64,000 nt of DNA from Sporotomaculum syntrophicum (lineage in GTDB: Bacteria > Bacillota > Desulfotomaculia > Desulfotomaculales > Desulfallaceae). The stretch is taken from NCBI RefSeq assembly GCF_009932395.1, contig NZ_LSRS01000001.1:214864-278863 (forward strand), given 5' to 3'. The position numbers were made by a program, and so were the translations under genes. The notes under the pieces are model-generated. The model worked only from the letters and a program-made list of their open reading frames with translations, was not told the DNA's origin and ran no database searches. Shown one piece after another: positions 10,283-18,994 of the stretch; position 1 is the stretch's first letter; each line of letters starts with the position of its first letter.

Positions 10283-10933
10283 TTATTTTTTTACGATATT
10301 TTTTCCCGTTATACCACTGAAAGCTGCCAATACTTTTCCCACAATAAAAATTACACCATTAGCATTACTGAGGGCAATTTTTTTACCATAAGCCTTGCCC
10401 CCTACTGTTAATGCAGCAATCAGCGCCGTAATCAGCATATTCAAAAAAAACTGGTTAAGATCCTGCATGAAGCTGATGATTTGCAAACCAAGAGCTATGC
10501 CCAGCGCTCCACTTAATGTACCGGCAATATCACCAATTACATCATTGGTGATATTTGCTACCCGGTCGGCATTGCGAATTAATAACACGCTTTCTTTGGC
10601 ACCGGTTACTTTTTTAGCTGCCTTGGCATGAAATGGCGCCTCATCCGCCGCGGCCACAGAAGTGCCGATGATATCCGCTATGATACCAAATAATACAATA
10701 AAAAACAGTAACAAAAACGAAAAGATCAGGCTATTGATGGTTATAGCTAAATACTGGGATAGTAGAAAGAAAACCGCGGCAAAGGAAAAAGAAAGAAAAC
10801 CGACAAATATAACAAACTTGCCGGAAACCGTGGACTTATTATTTTTCAACCATTTCACTCCATATAAATTATGAAGGTAATATGGCATTGCCAGGATTAC
10901 ACCCGGGATGCCAATGTATATGTAGAAGAACAA
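10283..10933 (-). CDS. oapA: OLE-associated membrane protein OapA
   Basis: About 216 residues with five likely membrane helices. Between helices 3 and 4 is a charged loop, followed by NDVIGDIAGTLSGALG, which contains a DxxxD motif (DVIGD). OapA proteins bind OLE RNA and hold it at the membrane. The call rests on position (OLE RNA immediately upstream, ispA before it, dxs after it), size and topology. The frame opens at a TTG at 10933 that lies inside the closing helix of the OLE RNA; the first ATG is codon 16 and neither has an obvious ribosome site. Translation start is therefore uncertain. Confidence 0.85.
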   Translation of the reverse strand: MFFYIYIGIPGVILAMPYYLHNLYGVKWLKNNKSTVSGKFVIFVGFLSFSFAAVFFLLSQYLAITINSLIFSFLLLFFIVLFGIIADIIGTSVAAADEAPFHAKAAKKVTGAKESVLLIRNADRVANITNDVIGDIAGTLSGALGIALGLQIISFMQDLNQFFLNMLITALIAALTVGGKAYGKKIALSNANGVIFIVGKVLAAFSGITGKNIVKK

Positions 10934-11540
10934 GTGACAACGATACGGGTAAATGTTGTGGCTTAGGTCCAGCAGGTTTTCCCAATTTCGTACCGGCTGT
11001 CGCCATACCGGCGGTTTCCCTTTAAACGAAACTCCGGAAAGTATAAGTTCCGGGGCTGGATTACCACTTAGTCCACACTGTAATCCCCGTACCGTCCCAG
11101 TACATGGACAGCCTAGGAGTTTTCCTCAACGGGAGTACCTTTTCCTAGCCTCTTTTGCAATGACGGTTTAAACCCACGGCATATTACGCTTGGGCCCATA
11201 CGTAATATGCCGTTAAAGGACCTCCACCGGCATCACTCAAGGCAGGCTACACTGCACGCAGCTTCCCCCACATGCAGGTTTACCCCCCAGCCATAGCAAC
11301 CGCTGCTAGCAAGTTACCACGCACTGGGGTCTCCACGAGGGCAGGGTCAACGCCCGCATGCCATTGCGGATCGCCCCGCCCTCTTAACTCCCAGTACCAA
11401 CCCCCAACTGGGCGTCGGCAGCCAGCACCAGGAACTTCATCGATGTGCCCTTAACGGATTTTTAGGCCCGTCTTCAAAAAAGGGTTCCCGACTAGGATAC
11501 TGCGTCACTTGTTCGTAGAATAACTATAAATCAATTTCGC
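10925..11540 (-). ncRNA. ole: OLE RNA (ornate large extremophilic RNA)
   Basis: A 780-bp interval without a plausible gene, clearly richer in G+C and in complementary segments than its flanks. An 11-bp perfect inverted repeat (10928-10938 and 11504-11514) closes a domain of about 590 nt. Inside is an 11-bp hairpin GGCATATTACG/CGTAATATGCC (about 11178-11211) and several GNRA-like and A-rich single-stranded stretches such as GAGGAAAACTCC. It lies between ispA and a multi-helix membrane protein in the exoVII-ispA-dxs-tlyA-nadK block, the known genomic home of OLE RNA. The predicted transcription start near 11540 gives about 615 nt, close to the roughly 610 nt of the Bacillus halodurans RNA. Ends are approximate. 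OLE RNA forms a membrane complex with OapA and affects Mg2+, cold and alcohol tolerance. Confidence 0.9.
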
Positions 11541-11546
11541 TGCATA

Positions 11547-11576
11547 ATTATAACATAATTATTCATTAAACAGCAA
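11547..11576 (-). promoter_or_regulatory. Sigma-A-type promoter for OLE RNA
   Basis: On the minus strand TTGCTG (11571-11576) and a perfect TATAAT (11547-11552) are 18 bp apart. The start would fall near 11540, about 26 nt before the closing helix of the OLE RNA. The 130 bp between it and the ispA stop hold no terminator that I can see, so read-through from ispA is also possible. Confidence 0.7.
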
Positions 11577-11712
11577 ACATTCATTCCCGTCATCTGTGGT
11601 CAATTAAGGTCAAGTGAGCCCGGTTTATTACATTATGCTGAACCGCTTTCATCAATAACAACGTTTAAGCTAGTTTAGTCTATACATTGGTTCGATTTCG
11701 TCTTTACTCATT

Positions 11713-12603
11713 TTAATACTCTCGATGCAGAACAAAATAAACCAGCTCGCGCAAAAAGTCAGCTTCAGCGCCAAAGAAGTCTAGAGCACCGGTAGCACGC
11801 TCGGCCGATTGCCGGGCCATCGCTTTGGCCGCAGCTAAACCATACAGCGCTGGATAAGTGGCTTTGTCATTGTTCACGTCACTGCCCACCGGCTTGCCTA
11901 TCTTTTGCTCGTCACCTTCAATATCCAATATATCATCTATAATTTGAAAGGCCAACCCCAGATTTTCGGCATAGATAGTAAGCTTGTTCAACTGTTCAGG
12001 GTTTGCACCGGATAAAATAGCTCCAGACCGCACCGATGCCCGGTACAAAGCACCGGTCTTACGGGTATGAATGTAATCAAGGGTATGTTTATCGATTAAC
12101 TTACCTGCCGATAGTATATCCACTACCTGGCCGCCGATTAATCCGGCTGTACCGGCAGCCTGGGCTACTTCAGCGATTACCCGGACTATCATGCCAGCAT
12201 CTGCAGGGCTATTTTGGGGCAGTCCGGCTAATAGCTTGAAGGCCAGTGTCAAAAGTGCATCACCCACCAGTACAGCTATGGCTTCTCCATACACCTTGTG
12301 ATTGGTCGGCCTGCCCCGGCGTAAATCGTCGTTGTCCATGGCCGGTAAATCATCATGCACCAGCGAGTAAGTGTGTAGCAGTTCAATAGCGCAGGCAGCG
12401 GGCAGCACAGTTGTTTCATCGCCACCAACAGCCCGGGCAGAGGCCAGCACCAGGGCAGGTCTAAGGCGTTTACCGCCGGCGAAAACACTGTAACGCATGG
12501 CTTCGTGAATCACTTCAGGGTAATTGCTGTTCTGCGGCAGGTACTCATTAAGTGCCTCATCTACTATACCTGCCTGCCTGGCCAGTTCCTCTTTAAAGCT
12601 CAT
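11713..12603 (-). CDS. ispA: Farnesyl/geranyl diphosphate synthase
   Basis: 296-residue trans-prenyltransferase. The first aspartate-rich motif is HDDLPAMDNDDLRRG and the second QIIDDILD; RLRPALVLAS and the KTGAL segment are also present. It condenses isopentenyl diphosphate with allylic diphosphates to make C15 (or C20) chains. It follows xseB by 2 nt and precedes OLE RNA. Confidence 0.95.
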   Translation of the reverse strand: MSFKEELARQAGIVDEALNEYLPQNSNYPEVIHEAMRYSVFAGGKRLRPALVLASARAVGGDETTVLPAACAIELLHTYSLVHDDLPAMDNDDLRRGRPTNHKVYGEAIAVLVGDALLTLAFKLLAGLPQNSPADAGMIVRVIAEVAQAAGTAGLIGGQVVDILSAGKLIDKHTLDYIHTRKTGALYRASVRSGAILSGANPEQLNKLTIYAENLGLAFQIIDDILDIEGDEQKIGKPVGSDVNNDKATYPALYGLAAAKAMARQSAERATGALDFFGAEADFLRELVYFVLHREY

Positions 12604-12605
12604 GT

Positions 12606-12836
12606 TTACAGTTCCTCTTCCCGAATAACAACCCGGCCATTATCATCCTCCAACAGTACATAAATTTGTTTTTCCGCCTGTTCCAAATGCTTGCTGCAAT
12701 GTTTAGTAAGCTTAATACCTTCGGCAAACAAATCCAGCGATTCCTCAAGGGGCAGGTTGCCCTCTTCCAACCGGTTAACCAGCACTTCCAAGCGTGACAG
12801 TGCTTCTTCAAAGGTTAAAGTATCATTATTATTCAT
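12606..12836 (-). CDS. xseB: Exodeoxyribonuclease VII small subunit
   Basis: 76 residues, typical for XseB, with the family core FEEALSRLEVLVNRLEEGNL and ESLDLFAEG. It pairs with XseA to make ExoVII, which degrades single-stranded DNA. Unusually, xseA lies 1.8 kb upstream beyond fchA and folD and a terminator, so the two subunits are probably on separate transcripts. A possible -10 (TATAAT) lies upstream near 12886 without a clear -35. Confidence 0.93.
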   Translation of the reverse strand: MNNNDTLTFEEALSRLEVLVNRLEEGNLPLEESLDLFAEGIKLTKHCSKHLEQAEKQIYVLLEDDNGRVVIREEEL

Positions 12837-12970
12837 TGTTGCCTGTTAGCCTCCACTACTATAATTACTAATATTTTAAATTATATATTAATCAGCTGGC
12901 AGACACCATACTTTTAAGCACCGTATAGACGGCGATGCCGCAAGTAGATCTTTATTGTCAAAGCGCCCTA

Positions 12971-13000
12971 AAAAGCAAAAGAAGGGCTAACATGCCCTTC
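12971..13000 (-). terminator. Intrinsic terminator after fchA
   Basis: Minus strand stem GAAGGGC/GCCCTTC (12981-12987 with 12994-13000), 6-nt loop, followed by TTTTGCTTTTT. It ends the xseA-folD-fchA transcript. Confidence 0.85.
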
Positions 13001-13013
13001 CAAGTTAAATATA

Positions 13014-13646
13014 TTATTTCATCCTCTCCCGCACTACTGCGACGGCCTGTTCTTTGAAGTCAGCAGCCTTACTAATCAACTGCTCTTTCTCCGCCATGAT
13101 ATTCTGCACATAATGTTCATCTTTGATCAGCGGAAGATTAATGTCAGCACTCAACAATACCGCATTCAAGGCTGCTTCACACACGTAGGCTGCCACACCG
13201 GCGTCACTGATGGCCATTTTGTTGCCAAGTTTAGCTAGACGGCCGGTAATTTTCAGTGCTTCCAGCAGAACACGAGCTATTTCCATGGGAGTATCAGTAG
13301 CAGCCTTTAGTGCTTTCTGCATCATTTCTTCCCGTTTTACCTTCTCATCGTCAGTTTTTTTAGGCAGCCTGAAAACTTCAATAAACTTACCAAAAGCAGC
13401 TATGTCCGCAGCCATTAGTTTTTCCAGCTTATTAATAATAAAATAAGCAGCTCCGGTAATCTGCTTAACCTCAGGTTCTACCTCCAGGTACTGGGGCTTG
13501 CCCACGGTGAGGTTGCCCACCATGGCAGTCATAGCCACCCCTAAAGTACCTACCAGTGCAGATACACTGCCGCCGCCGGGCGTAGGCGCATCGGAGGCCG
13601 CTGCCGCCACTACCTTGCGAAATGGAAAATCATAAATTTCACTCAC
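13014..13646 (-). CDS. fchA: Methenyltetrahydrofolate cyclohydrolase (FchA/FTCD-C family)
   Basis: About 210 residues of the formiminotransferase-cyclodeaminase C-terminal family, with the signature SDAPTPGGGSVSALVGTLG near the N-terminus. It interconverts 5,10-methenyl- and 10-formyl-tetrahydrofolate. The frame is open to 13691, but the GTG at 13646 has GAGGTGATTCC in front and starts the conserved region, so I use it. It follows folD, which encodes a bifunctional enzyme with the same activity; C1 metabolism of the Wood-Ljungdahl type is implied. Confidence 0.9.
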   Translation of the reverse strand: MSEIYDFPFRKVVAAAASDAPTPGGGSVSALVGTLGVAMTAMVGNLTVGKPQYLEVEPEVKQITGAAYFIINKLEKLMAADIAAFGKFIEVFRLPKKTDDEKVKREEMMQKALKAATDTPMEIARVLLEALKITGRLAKLGNKMAISDAGVAAYVCEAALNAVLLSADINLPLIKDEHYVQNIMAEKEQLISKAADFKEQAVAVVRERMK

Positions 13647-13710
13647 GGAATCACCTCTCATAAAAAACCCTGACACGGGTGGTAAAAGCAATATTACTGT
13701 TTACGGTCAG

Positions 13711-14565
13711 TTAGGTCAGTCCCTGCAGTTTAATAGCCTTCAGCAGGTTTTTCTGCACCAGTACAGCAGTCAGGCTACCTACGCCGCCCGGGACGGGACT
13801 AATGGCACCGGCCACTTCCTTGACGCTGTCAAAATCCACGTCACCGCAGATACCGCCGCCATCTGGAAAATTGATACCGGCATCCACTACCACGGCACCC
13901 GGCTTGATCATGTCGGCTGTAACCATTTTAGCCCGCCCTACCGCCACAATAACGATATCGGCTTGTTTGGTATGATAGGCTAGATCAGCCGTCTTAGAAT
14001 GACATACGGTAACCGTGGCATCATGCTTGAGCAGCATGAACAACAATGGCTTACCAACAGTTTCACCGCGGCCAACGATCACAGCGTTTTTACCCGTAAT
14101 GGCAAGACCTGTGCGGGTGAGCAGCTCAATACAGCTCTGGGGGGTAGTCGGGAACAGGCCCTCCCCGCCGCTTAAAATATAGCCGCGATTGATGGGATGG
14201 GAGCCGTCCACATCCTTCTTGGGATCAACCGCTTCCAGTACAAGGTTTTTATCTATCCCCTCAGGCAGTGGCATTTCAATCATAATGCCATGGACCCCGG
14301 GCTCTTTATTCCAGGCATCAATAATGGCGAGCACTTCCCCTATGGGGGAAAATGCAGACATGGTTTTTAATTCAAATTCTATACCCACTTTGCCGCAGGA
14401 CTTTTCCTTGGCGCGGGCATAAACTACTGAAGCCGGATCATCGCCTACCAGCAGCACATTCAATTTAGGTGTAATCCCTTTTTTTTTCATCTGTATTACT
14501 TCAGTTTTAACTTCTTCTCGGATAACCTCCGCTATAGCTTTGCCGTCAATCAGGGTTGCAGCCAT
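13711..14565 (-). CDS. folD: FolD methylenetetrahydrofolate dehydrogenase/cyclohydrolase
   Basis: 284 residues. Substrate-binding region VYARAKEKSCGKVGIE, then PLPEGIDKN and the Rossmann segment VIVGRGETVGKPLL; C-terminal PVPGGVGSLTAVLV. It oxidises 5,10-methylene-THF to methenyl-THF and hydrolyses it to 10-formyl-THF in the cytoplasm. It lies between xseA and fchA. Confidence 0.96.
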   Translation of the reverse strand: MAATLIDGKAIAEVIREEVKTEVIQMKKKGITPKLNVLLVGDDPASVVYARAKEKSCGKVGIEFELKTMSAFSPIGEVLAIIDAWNKEPGVHGIMIEMPLPEGIDKNLVLEAVDPKKDVDGSHPINRGYILSGGEGLFPTTPQSCIELLTRTGLAITGKNAVIVGRGETVGKPLLFMLLKHDATVTVCHSKTADLAYHTKQADIVIVAVGRAKMVTADMIKPGAVVVDAGINFPDGGGICGDVDFDSVKEVAGAISPVPGGVGSLTAVLVQKNLLKAIKLQGLT

Positions 14566-14595
14566 TAGTCATTATCCCCCCAAGGTAATTATTAT

Positions 14596-15792
14596 TTAAT
14601 TTTTTTCCTTAACCATACAAGTTAACTTACCTCGCTGCAAGTGCAACTGCACTTGATCGCCCACCTGCACCTGGCCAGCGTCCCGCAGTACCAGGCCGGC
14701 TGGATCCAAAGCATAACTATATCCCCTGGCCATTGTGGCCAGCGGGCTAAGGGCATCAAGGCGTCCTGCCAGCAAAGCAAGGCGATTGTTAAAACTTTTG
14801 GTGACCGTCCGAACACCCCCGGCAAGCTGCCTGGCCAGCGTGTCCACGGTTTGCCGCCGTTGTTCAATCAGCCAATCCACAGGCCTGGCCATTACCCGGC
14901 TCCTGGCACAATAGTTTAGCCGCTGCTGATAACCGCGAATTTGCTGTACCAGACAGCGAGTTAACTGTGACTTTTGCATTGCCATCAGTCTGATCAAATC
15001 CTCACGATCCGGCACGGCTAATTCCGCCGCCGCTGAGGGAGTAGGCGCACGTAAATCGGCCGCCAAATCCGCCAGAGTAAAATCCGTTTCATGACCAACA
15101 GCCGATATAACCGGAACAGTGGAAGCGGCAATGCTTCTTACCACCAGCTCAGTATTAAAAGCCCATAGTTCCTCCAAGGAACCGCCTCCCCGGCCAACGA
15201 TAATTAAATCCAGATCATTAAGCCGGTTCAGCCGCTCCAAAGCCTGAGCTACCTCCCGGGGGGCAGACTCTCCCTGCACCGCTACAGGAGCCAGGATAAT
15301 ATTGACCTGTGGCCAGCGACGGTGCAATATATGTATAATATCCCGCACCGCAGCACCTGTCGGCGAGGTCACGATACCTATACAGCGAGGATAACGTGGC
15401 AGCACCTTTTTTTTGTTTGGCTCAAACAACCCTTCACCAGCCAGCTGTTGTTTAAGCTTCTCCAGGGCGGCAAAAAGTGCCCCTGTGCCATCCGGTTCCA
15501 CTTGCTCGGCATATAACTGGTACTGACCGTCCCGGTCGTAGACGGTAACATAGCCTCTGACCCGCACGGCCAGTCCATTGCCAGGAGAGCATTTTAAGAA
15601 CCTGGCCCGGGAACGAAACATCACTACTCTGATACAAGAAAAATTATCTTTTAATGTAAAGTAAATATGTCCGGAGACAGCTTTTTTATAATTTGATATT
15701 TCCCCCTTGACCCAGAGATCCGCCAATTTAAAGTCATTTTCCAGGATCCCTTTTATGTGTCCGGTTAATTGCTGAACAGTAAATATTTGCAT
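14596..15792 (-). CDS. xseA: Exodeoxyribonuclease VII large subunit
   Basis: 398 residues. An N-terminal OB-fold (LADLWVKGEISNYKKAVSGH, FTLKD) precedes the catalytic domain with GIVTSPTGAAVRDI, RGGGSLEELWAFN and SAVGHETDFTLADLAADLRA. A helical C-terminus that contacts XseB follows. It is 30 nt upstream of folD and separated from nfnB by a terminator. Confidence 0.96.
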   Translation of the reverse strand: MQIFTVQQLTGHIKGILENDFKLADLWVKGEISNYKKAVSGHIYFTLKDNFSCIRVVMFRSRARFLKCSPGNGLAVRVRGYVTVYDRDGQYQLYAEQVEPDGTGALFAALEKLKQQLAGEGLFEPNKKKVLPRYPRCIGIVTSPTGAAVRDIIHILHRRWPQVNIILAPVAVQGESAPREVAQALERLNRLNDLDLIIVGRGGGSLEELWAFNTELVVRSIAASTVPVISAVGHETDFTLADLAADLRAPTPSAAAELAVPDREDLIRLMAMQKSQLTRCLVQQIRGYQQRLNYCARSRVMARPVDWLIEQRRQTVDTLARQLAGGVRTVTKSFNNRLALLAGRLDALSPLATMARGYSYALDPAGLVLRDAGQVQVGDQVQLHLQRGKLTCMVKEKN

Positions 15793-15833
15793 AAATTCAA
15801 ATCCTCTAATATATTTTCCCCAATTGCGGCATT

Positions 15834-15873
15834 TGATAAAAAACCCGGCACCAGCTTGCGCCGTTGCCGGGTT
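15834..15873 (-). terminator. Intrinsic terminator after nfnB
   Basis: Minus strand stem AACCCGGCA/TGCCGGGTT (15842-15850 with 15865-15873), 14-nt loop, followed by TTTTTTAT. Confidence 0.85.
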
Positions 15874-15890
15874 AATAGTTGCTTATAAAG

Positions 15891-17303
15891 TTATTTATTA
15901 GTTAAGTACTCATGAATCGAGTCAGCAGCGGTACGTCCGGCACCCATGGCCAGAATAACGGTTGCTGCACCGGTTACAACGTCGCCGCCGGCATATACGC
16001 CCTGCTTGGAGGTAGCACCGGTTTCCAGGTTGGCAACTATGTTGCCGTTTTTATTTAATTCCAGACCTTTAGTGGTTCTGGGTACCAGCGGGTTAGGCCC
16101 CTGGCCGATAGCCACTACCACGGTATCGACATCCATGATAAACTCGGAGCCAGGAATGGGAATGGGGCTGCGTCTGCCGGAAGCATCAGGTTCGCCCAGC
16201 TCGTACTTAATGCACTTCATACCGGTTACCCAGCCATCTTCGTTGCTGAGGATCTCCACCGGGCTGGTCAAAAGATCGAAAATTACGCCCTCTTCCTCAG
16301 CATGCTCGGCTTCTTCCTTACGGGCAGGAAGTTCCTCATGAGAGCGCCGGTAAACGATATGGGACTCTTCGGCACCCAAACGCAGCGCGGTACGAGCACC
16401 GTCCATAGCCACGTTGCCGCCGCCCAGCACCGCTACCTTCTTACCAACTTTAATGGGAGTATCATATTTGGGGAACAGGTAGGCTTTCATTAAATTGGTC
16501 CGGGTTAAAAATTCGTTGGCGGAGTATACTCCGCAGGCATTTTCCCCGGGAATGCCCATGAAGTAGGGCAGGCCGGCACCGGTGCCGATATAAACGGCGT
16601 CAAAGCCTTCTTCTTCCATTAGTTCATCGACAGTGGAGAATTTACCCACTACCGAGTTTACTTCAATCTTAACACCAAGTTTTTTCAGGTTTTCCACTTC
16701 AGCCTGTACCACTTCTTTAGGCAGACGGAACTGAGGAATACCGTACATCAACACACCGCCCGCCACGTGCAGGGCCTCGAATATAGTTACTTCATGCCCT
16801 TTTTTGGCCAGATCGGAAGCACAGGTTAAACCGGAGGGGCCGGAACCTACCACGGCCACCTTTTTACCGGTGGGCGGGGCTACTTCAGGCACTGTTACAC
16901 CCATTTTCAGTTCCCGGTCGGCGCAAAAGCGTTCTAAGCGGCCAATGCCCACGGGTTCAAATTTTTTACCCAATGTGCAGTATTTCTCGCACTGGTTTTC
17001 CTGGGGACATACACGACCGCAGACCGCCGGTAAAGCATTCTTTTCTTTGATTTTTTTAATGGCTCCGTCAAAATCCCTTTCGGCCACCATCTTAATAAAT
17101 TGGGGAATAAATACTTGCACCGGGCAGCCCTTGCGGCAGGGTTCATTTTTACACTGCAGGCAGCGCTGAGCCTCAGCCACCGCCGTTTCTTCATCGTAAC
17201 CAAGAGCCACTTCCTCAAAATTATGAGCTCTTTCCTTGGCGTCCTGGACCGGCATTTCGTGTTTTTTGGGGTCAATTGTTTTTTTAGCTTTTTCGTCAGC
17301 CAT
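15891..17303 (-). CDS. nfnB: NfnB-type transhydrogenase subunit (GltD-like flavoprotein)
   Basis: 470 residues of the glutamate synthase small-subunit (GltD) fold. The N-terminus carries cysteine clusters for two [4Fe-4S] centres (CLQCKNEPCRKGCPV and CGRVCPQENQCEKYC). An FAD GxGxxG motif (VVGSGPSGLTCA) and an NAD(P) motif (VLGGGNVAMDGART) follow. No glutamate synthase large subunit is nearby. Instead it shares one base with a ferredoxin-NADP reductase-like gene, the NfnAB arrangement, which bifurcates electrons from two NADPH to NAD+ and ferredoxin. The NfnB role is inferred from the pairing; it is often annotated gltA. Confidence 0.85.
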   Translation of the reverse strand: MADEKAKKTIDPKKHEMPVQDAKERAHNFEEVALGYDEETAVAEAQRCLQCKNEPCRKGCPVQVFIPQFIKMVAERDFDGAIKKIKEKNALPAVCGRVCPQENQCEKYCTLGKKFEPVGIGRLERFCADRELKMGVTVPEVAPPTGKKVAVVGSGPSGLTCASDLAKKGHEVTIFEALHVAGGVLMYGIPQFRLPKEVVQAEVENLKKLGVKIEVNSVVGKFSTVDELMEEEGFDAVYIGTGAGLPYFMGIPGENACGVYSANEFLTRTNLMKAYLFPKYDTPIKVGKKVAVLGGGNVAMDGARTALRLGAEESHIVYRRSHEELPARKEEAEHAEEEGVIFDLLTSPVEILSNEDGWVTGMKCIKYELGEPDASGRRSPIPIPGSEFIMDVDTVVVAIGQGPNPLVPRTTKGLELNKNGNIVANLETGATSKQGVYAGGDVVTGAATVILAMGAGRTAADSIHEYLTNK

Positions 17304-18154
17304 TATTCAGCACCTCCGTTTCTGCATGTGCATTCTCTATATTCCAGAGCTAACTGCTCCTCGGATTTAAAGTATACCTGGCGCAAAGCCAATTCTGCCC
17401 AGTTAACCTGGTGCCCGTCGAAATCGGGACCGTCAACACAGACAAACTTGGTTTCGCCACCTACGGAAATCCGGCAGCAGCCGCACATACCGGTGCCGTC
17501 CACCATCAGTGCGTTCAAGCTGACGATCGTTTTAATGTCGTATTCCTTGGTCAAATTGGCAGCAGCCCTCATCATCGGCTGCGGTCCAATGGCAACTACT
17601 AGCGGTATGTTTTCTTTGCCCTTTTCTTCAATAATATCTTTTAAAACATCGGTAACAAAACCTTGGCGCACATAGGAACCGTCATCAGTGGTAACGTGCA
17701 GTTCGGAACAGGCTGCAGCCATTTTATCTTCCCAGAACAATAGATCCTTAGACCTGGCGCCCATAATTCCGATTACATGGTTGCCGGCTTCTTTAAAAGC
17801 CCGAGCAATGGGATGTACCGGTGCGATGCCAACGCCACCGGCCACACATACTACGGTGCCTACATTTTCAATGTGAGTTGGTTCACCAAGCGGGCCGACG
17901 AAATCCTTAATATAGTCTCCAGCTTCCATTTCGCCCAATTGGATGGTACTCTTTCCAACTTCCTGGAATACAATAGTGATAGTACCCTTTTCCCGGTCAA
18001 AATCGGCAATGGTCAGGGGAATTCTTTCCCCCTCTTCATTGATCTGTAAAATAATGAATTGACCGGCCTTACAGCTTTTAGCAACCCTGGGCGCCTCGAC
18101 AACAAATTGCTTGATTACCGGTGAATGTACTTGTTTCTCTAAAATTTTGAACAT
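17303..18154 (-). CDS. nfnA: NfnA-type FAD/[2Fe-2S] reductase subunit
   Basis: 283 residues of the sulfide/dihydroorotate dehydrogenase electron-transfer family. N-terminal FAD-binding barrel (RIPLTIADFD), NAD-binding GGVGIAPVHPIARAF, and a C-terminal [2Fe-2S] cysteine set in GTGMCGCCRISVGG and FVCVDGP. Its TAA stop overlaps the nfnB ATG (TAATG). Together they make a cytoplasmic NADPH-ferredoxin-NAD+ transhydrogenase. No convincing Rex site or promoter is seen in the 186-bp AT-rich leader. Confidence 0.86.
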   Translation of the reverse strand: MFKILEKQVHSPVIKQFVVEAPRVAKSCKAGQFIILQINEEGERIPLTIADFDREKGTITIVFQEVGKSTIQLGEMEAGDYIKDFVGPLGEPTHIENVGTVVCVAGGVGIAPVHPIARAFKEAGNHVIGIMGARSKDLLFWEDKMAAACSELHVTTDDGSYVRQGFVTDVLKDIIEEKGKENIPLVVAIGPQPMMRAAANLTKEYDIKTIVSLNALMVDGTGMCGCCRISVGGETKFVCVDGPDFDGHQVNWAELALRQVYFKSEEQLALEYRECTCRNGGAE

Positions 18155-18340
18155 ATAACTCCATTCCCCTCCCTCATGTTTTTATAAACAAACTAAACGA
18201 TAAATTATTTCTATATTATTTGATTAATTCCTGCAGTCCTTTCAAAATATATACAATATTTCATTTAATATAAAGATTTTAGCCGGCCTGTTGTTTTTAT
18301 ATATCTAATTAGCCAAAGAATTGTTGCACAAGCTTCTGAG

Positions 18341-18745
18341 TTATACTTTTGTTTGACGTGCTACCGCACCTAAGATGCCGTTGATGAATTTTGCTGAATC
18401 CGCACCGCCAAACCTCTTGGCCATTTCTAAAGCTTCATTGATGGATACATTGGTTGGGATTTCTTGTATATACAGCATCTCAAACAAAGCCAGGCGCAGG
18501 ATATTCCTGTCCACAGCCGCCATCCGCTCCACCAGCCATTCCCGGCTGTGCTCACTAATAATTTGATCTAACTCAGCAAGCTTATCCAGGGTGCCATACA
18601 CCAGCTGGCTGGTAAAATCCAAATCAGGACCGGTTAGTTTAAACTGTTCCTGAATATTTTGCAGCGCTTCATCTACGTCCATTTTACCCACATCCACCTG
18701 GTACATTACCTGCATCGCCGATTCCCTGGAAAGTCTTCTACTCAT
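18341..18745 (-). CDS. nusB: Transcription antitermination factor NusB
   Basis: 134 residues, all-helical NusB: RRLSRESAMQVMYQVDVG at the start and SINEALEMAKRFGGADSAKF near the end. It joins NusE (S10) at boxA during rRNA antitermination. It lies 10 nt downstream of the DUF2273 gene, in the conserved asp23-amaP-DUF2273-nusB order of this group. Confidence 0.95.
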   Translation of the reverse strand: MSRRLSRESAMQVMYQVDVGKMDVDEALQNIQEQFKLTGPDLDFTSQLVYGTLDKLAELDQIISEHSREWLVERMAAVDRNILRLALFEMLYIQEIPTNVSINEALEMAKRFGGADSAKFINGILGAVARQTKV

Positions 18746-18755
18746 TTATTTGATT

Positions 18756-18977
18756 TCACCTTTCACCCAGCATGCGTAACAGCCGGTCCTTTATATCAAC
18801 CTGGTCGTCTAATTGTTTGCCGCCAAAATAGCCTATTACAACGCACACGACAATCAACAGGGTCTTTAAAACTCCCCAGAATATCACAGATAAACTGATC
18901 AATAAACCTACCAGTACACCAATTATTTTACCCCGATGCATAAGCATCCATTCCAGGATATATTCCAGATTATCCAT
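18756..18977 (-). CDS. DUF2273 small membrane protein
   Basis: 73 residues with two closely spaced membrane helices (about 17-37 and 40-52) and a basic tail (KDRLLRMLGER). DUF2273 proteins accompany Asp23 and AmaP in Bacillota and are thought to help anchor Asp23 at the membrane. Their biochemical role is not established. Confidence 0.88.
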   Translation of the reverse strand: MDNLEYILEWMLMHRGKIIGVLVGLLISLSVIFWGVLKTLLIVVCVVIGYFGGKQLDDQVDIKDRLLRMLGER

Positions 18978-18994
18978 TAACAGGCCACTCCCTA

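Noticed and set aside
10953-11454. Two short plus-strand reading frames (72 and 60 codons) in the region between oapA and ispA
   Set aside because: Their translations are compositionally odd, have no ribosome sites and lie antisense to the structured OLE RNA, which explains the region better.
15891-17303. Glutamate synthase small subunit (GltD) as the primary call
   Set aside because: No large subunit is nearby and the partner gene is an FAD/[2Fe-2S] reductase, so the NfnAB arrangement is more likely.
18155-18340. Rex-type redox operator before nfnA
   Set aside because: No TTGTGAA-N4-TTCACAA-like palindrome in the leader.
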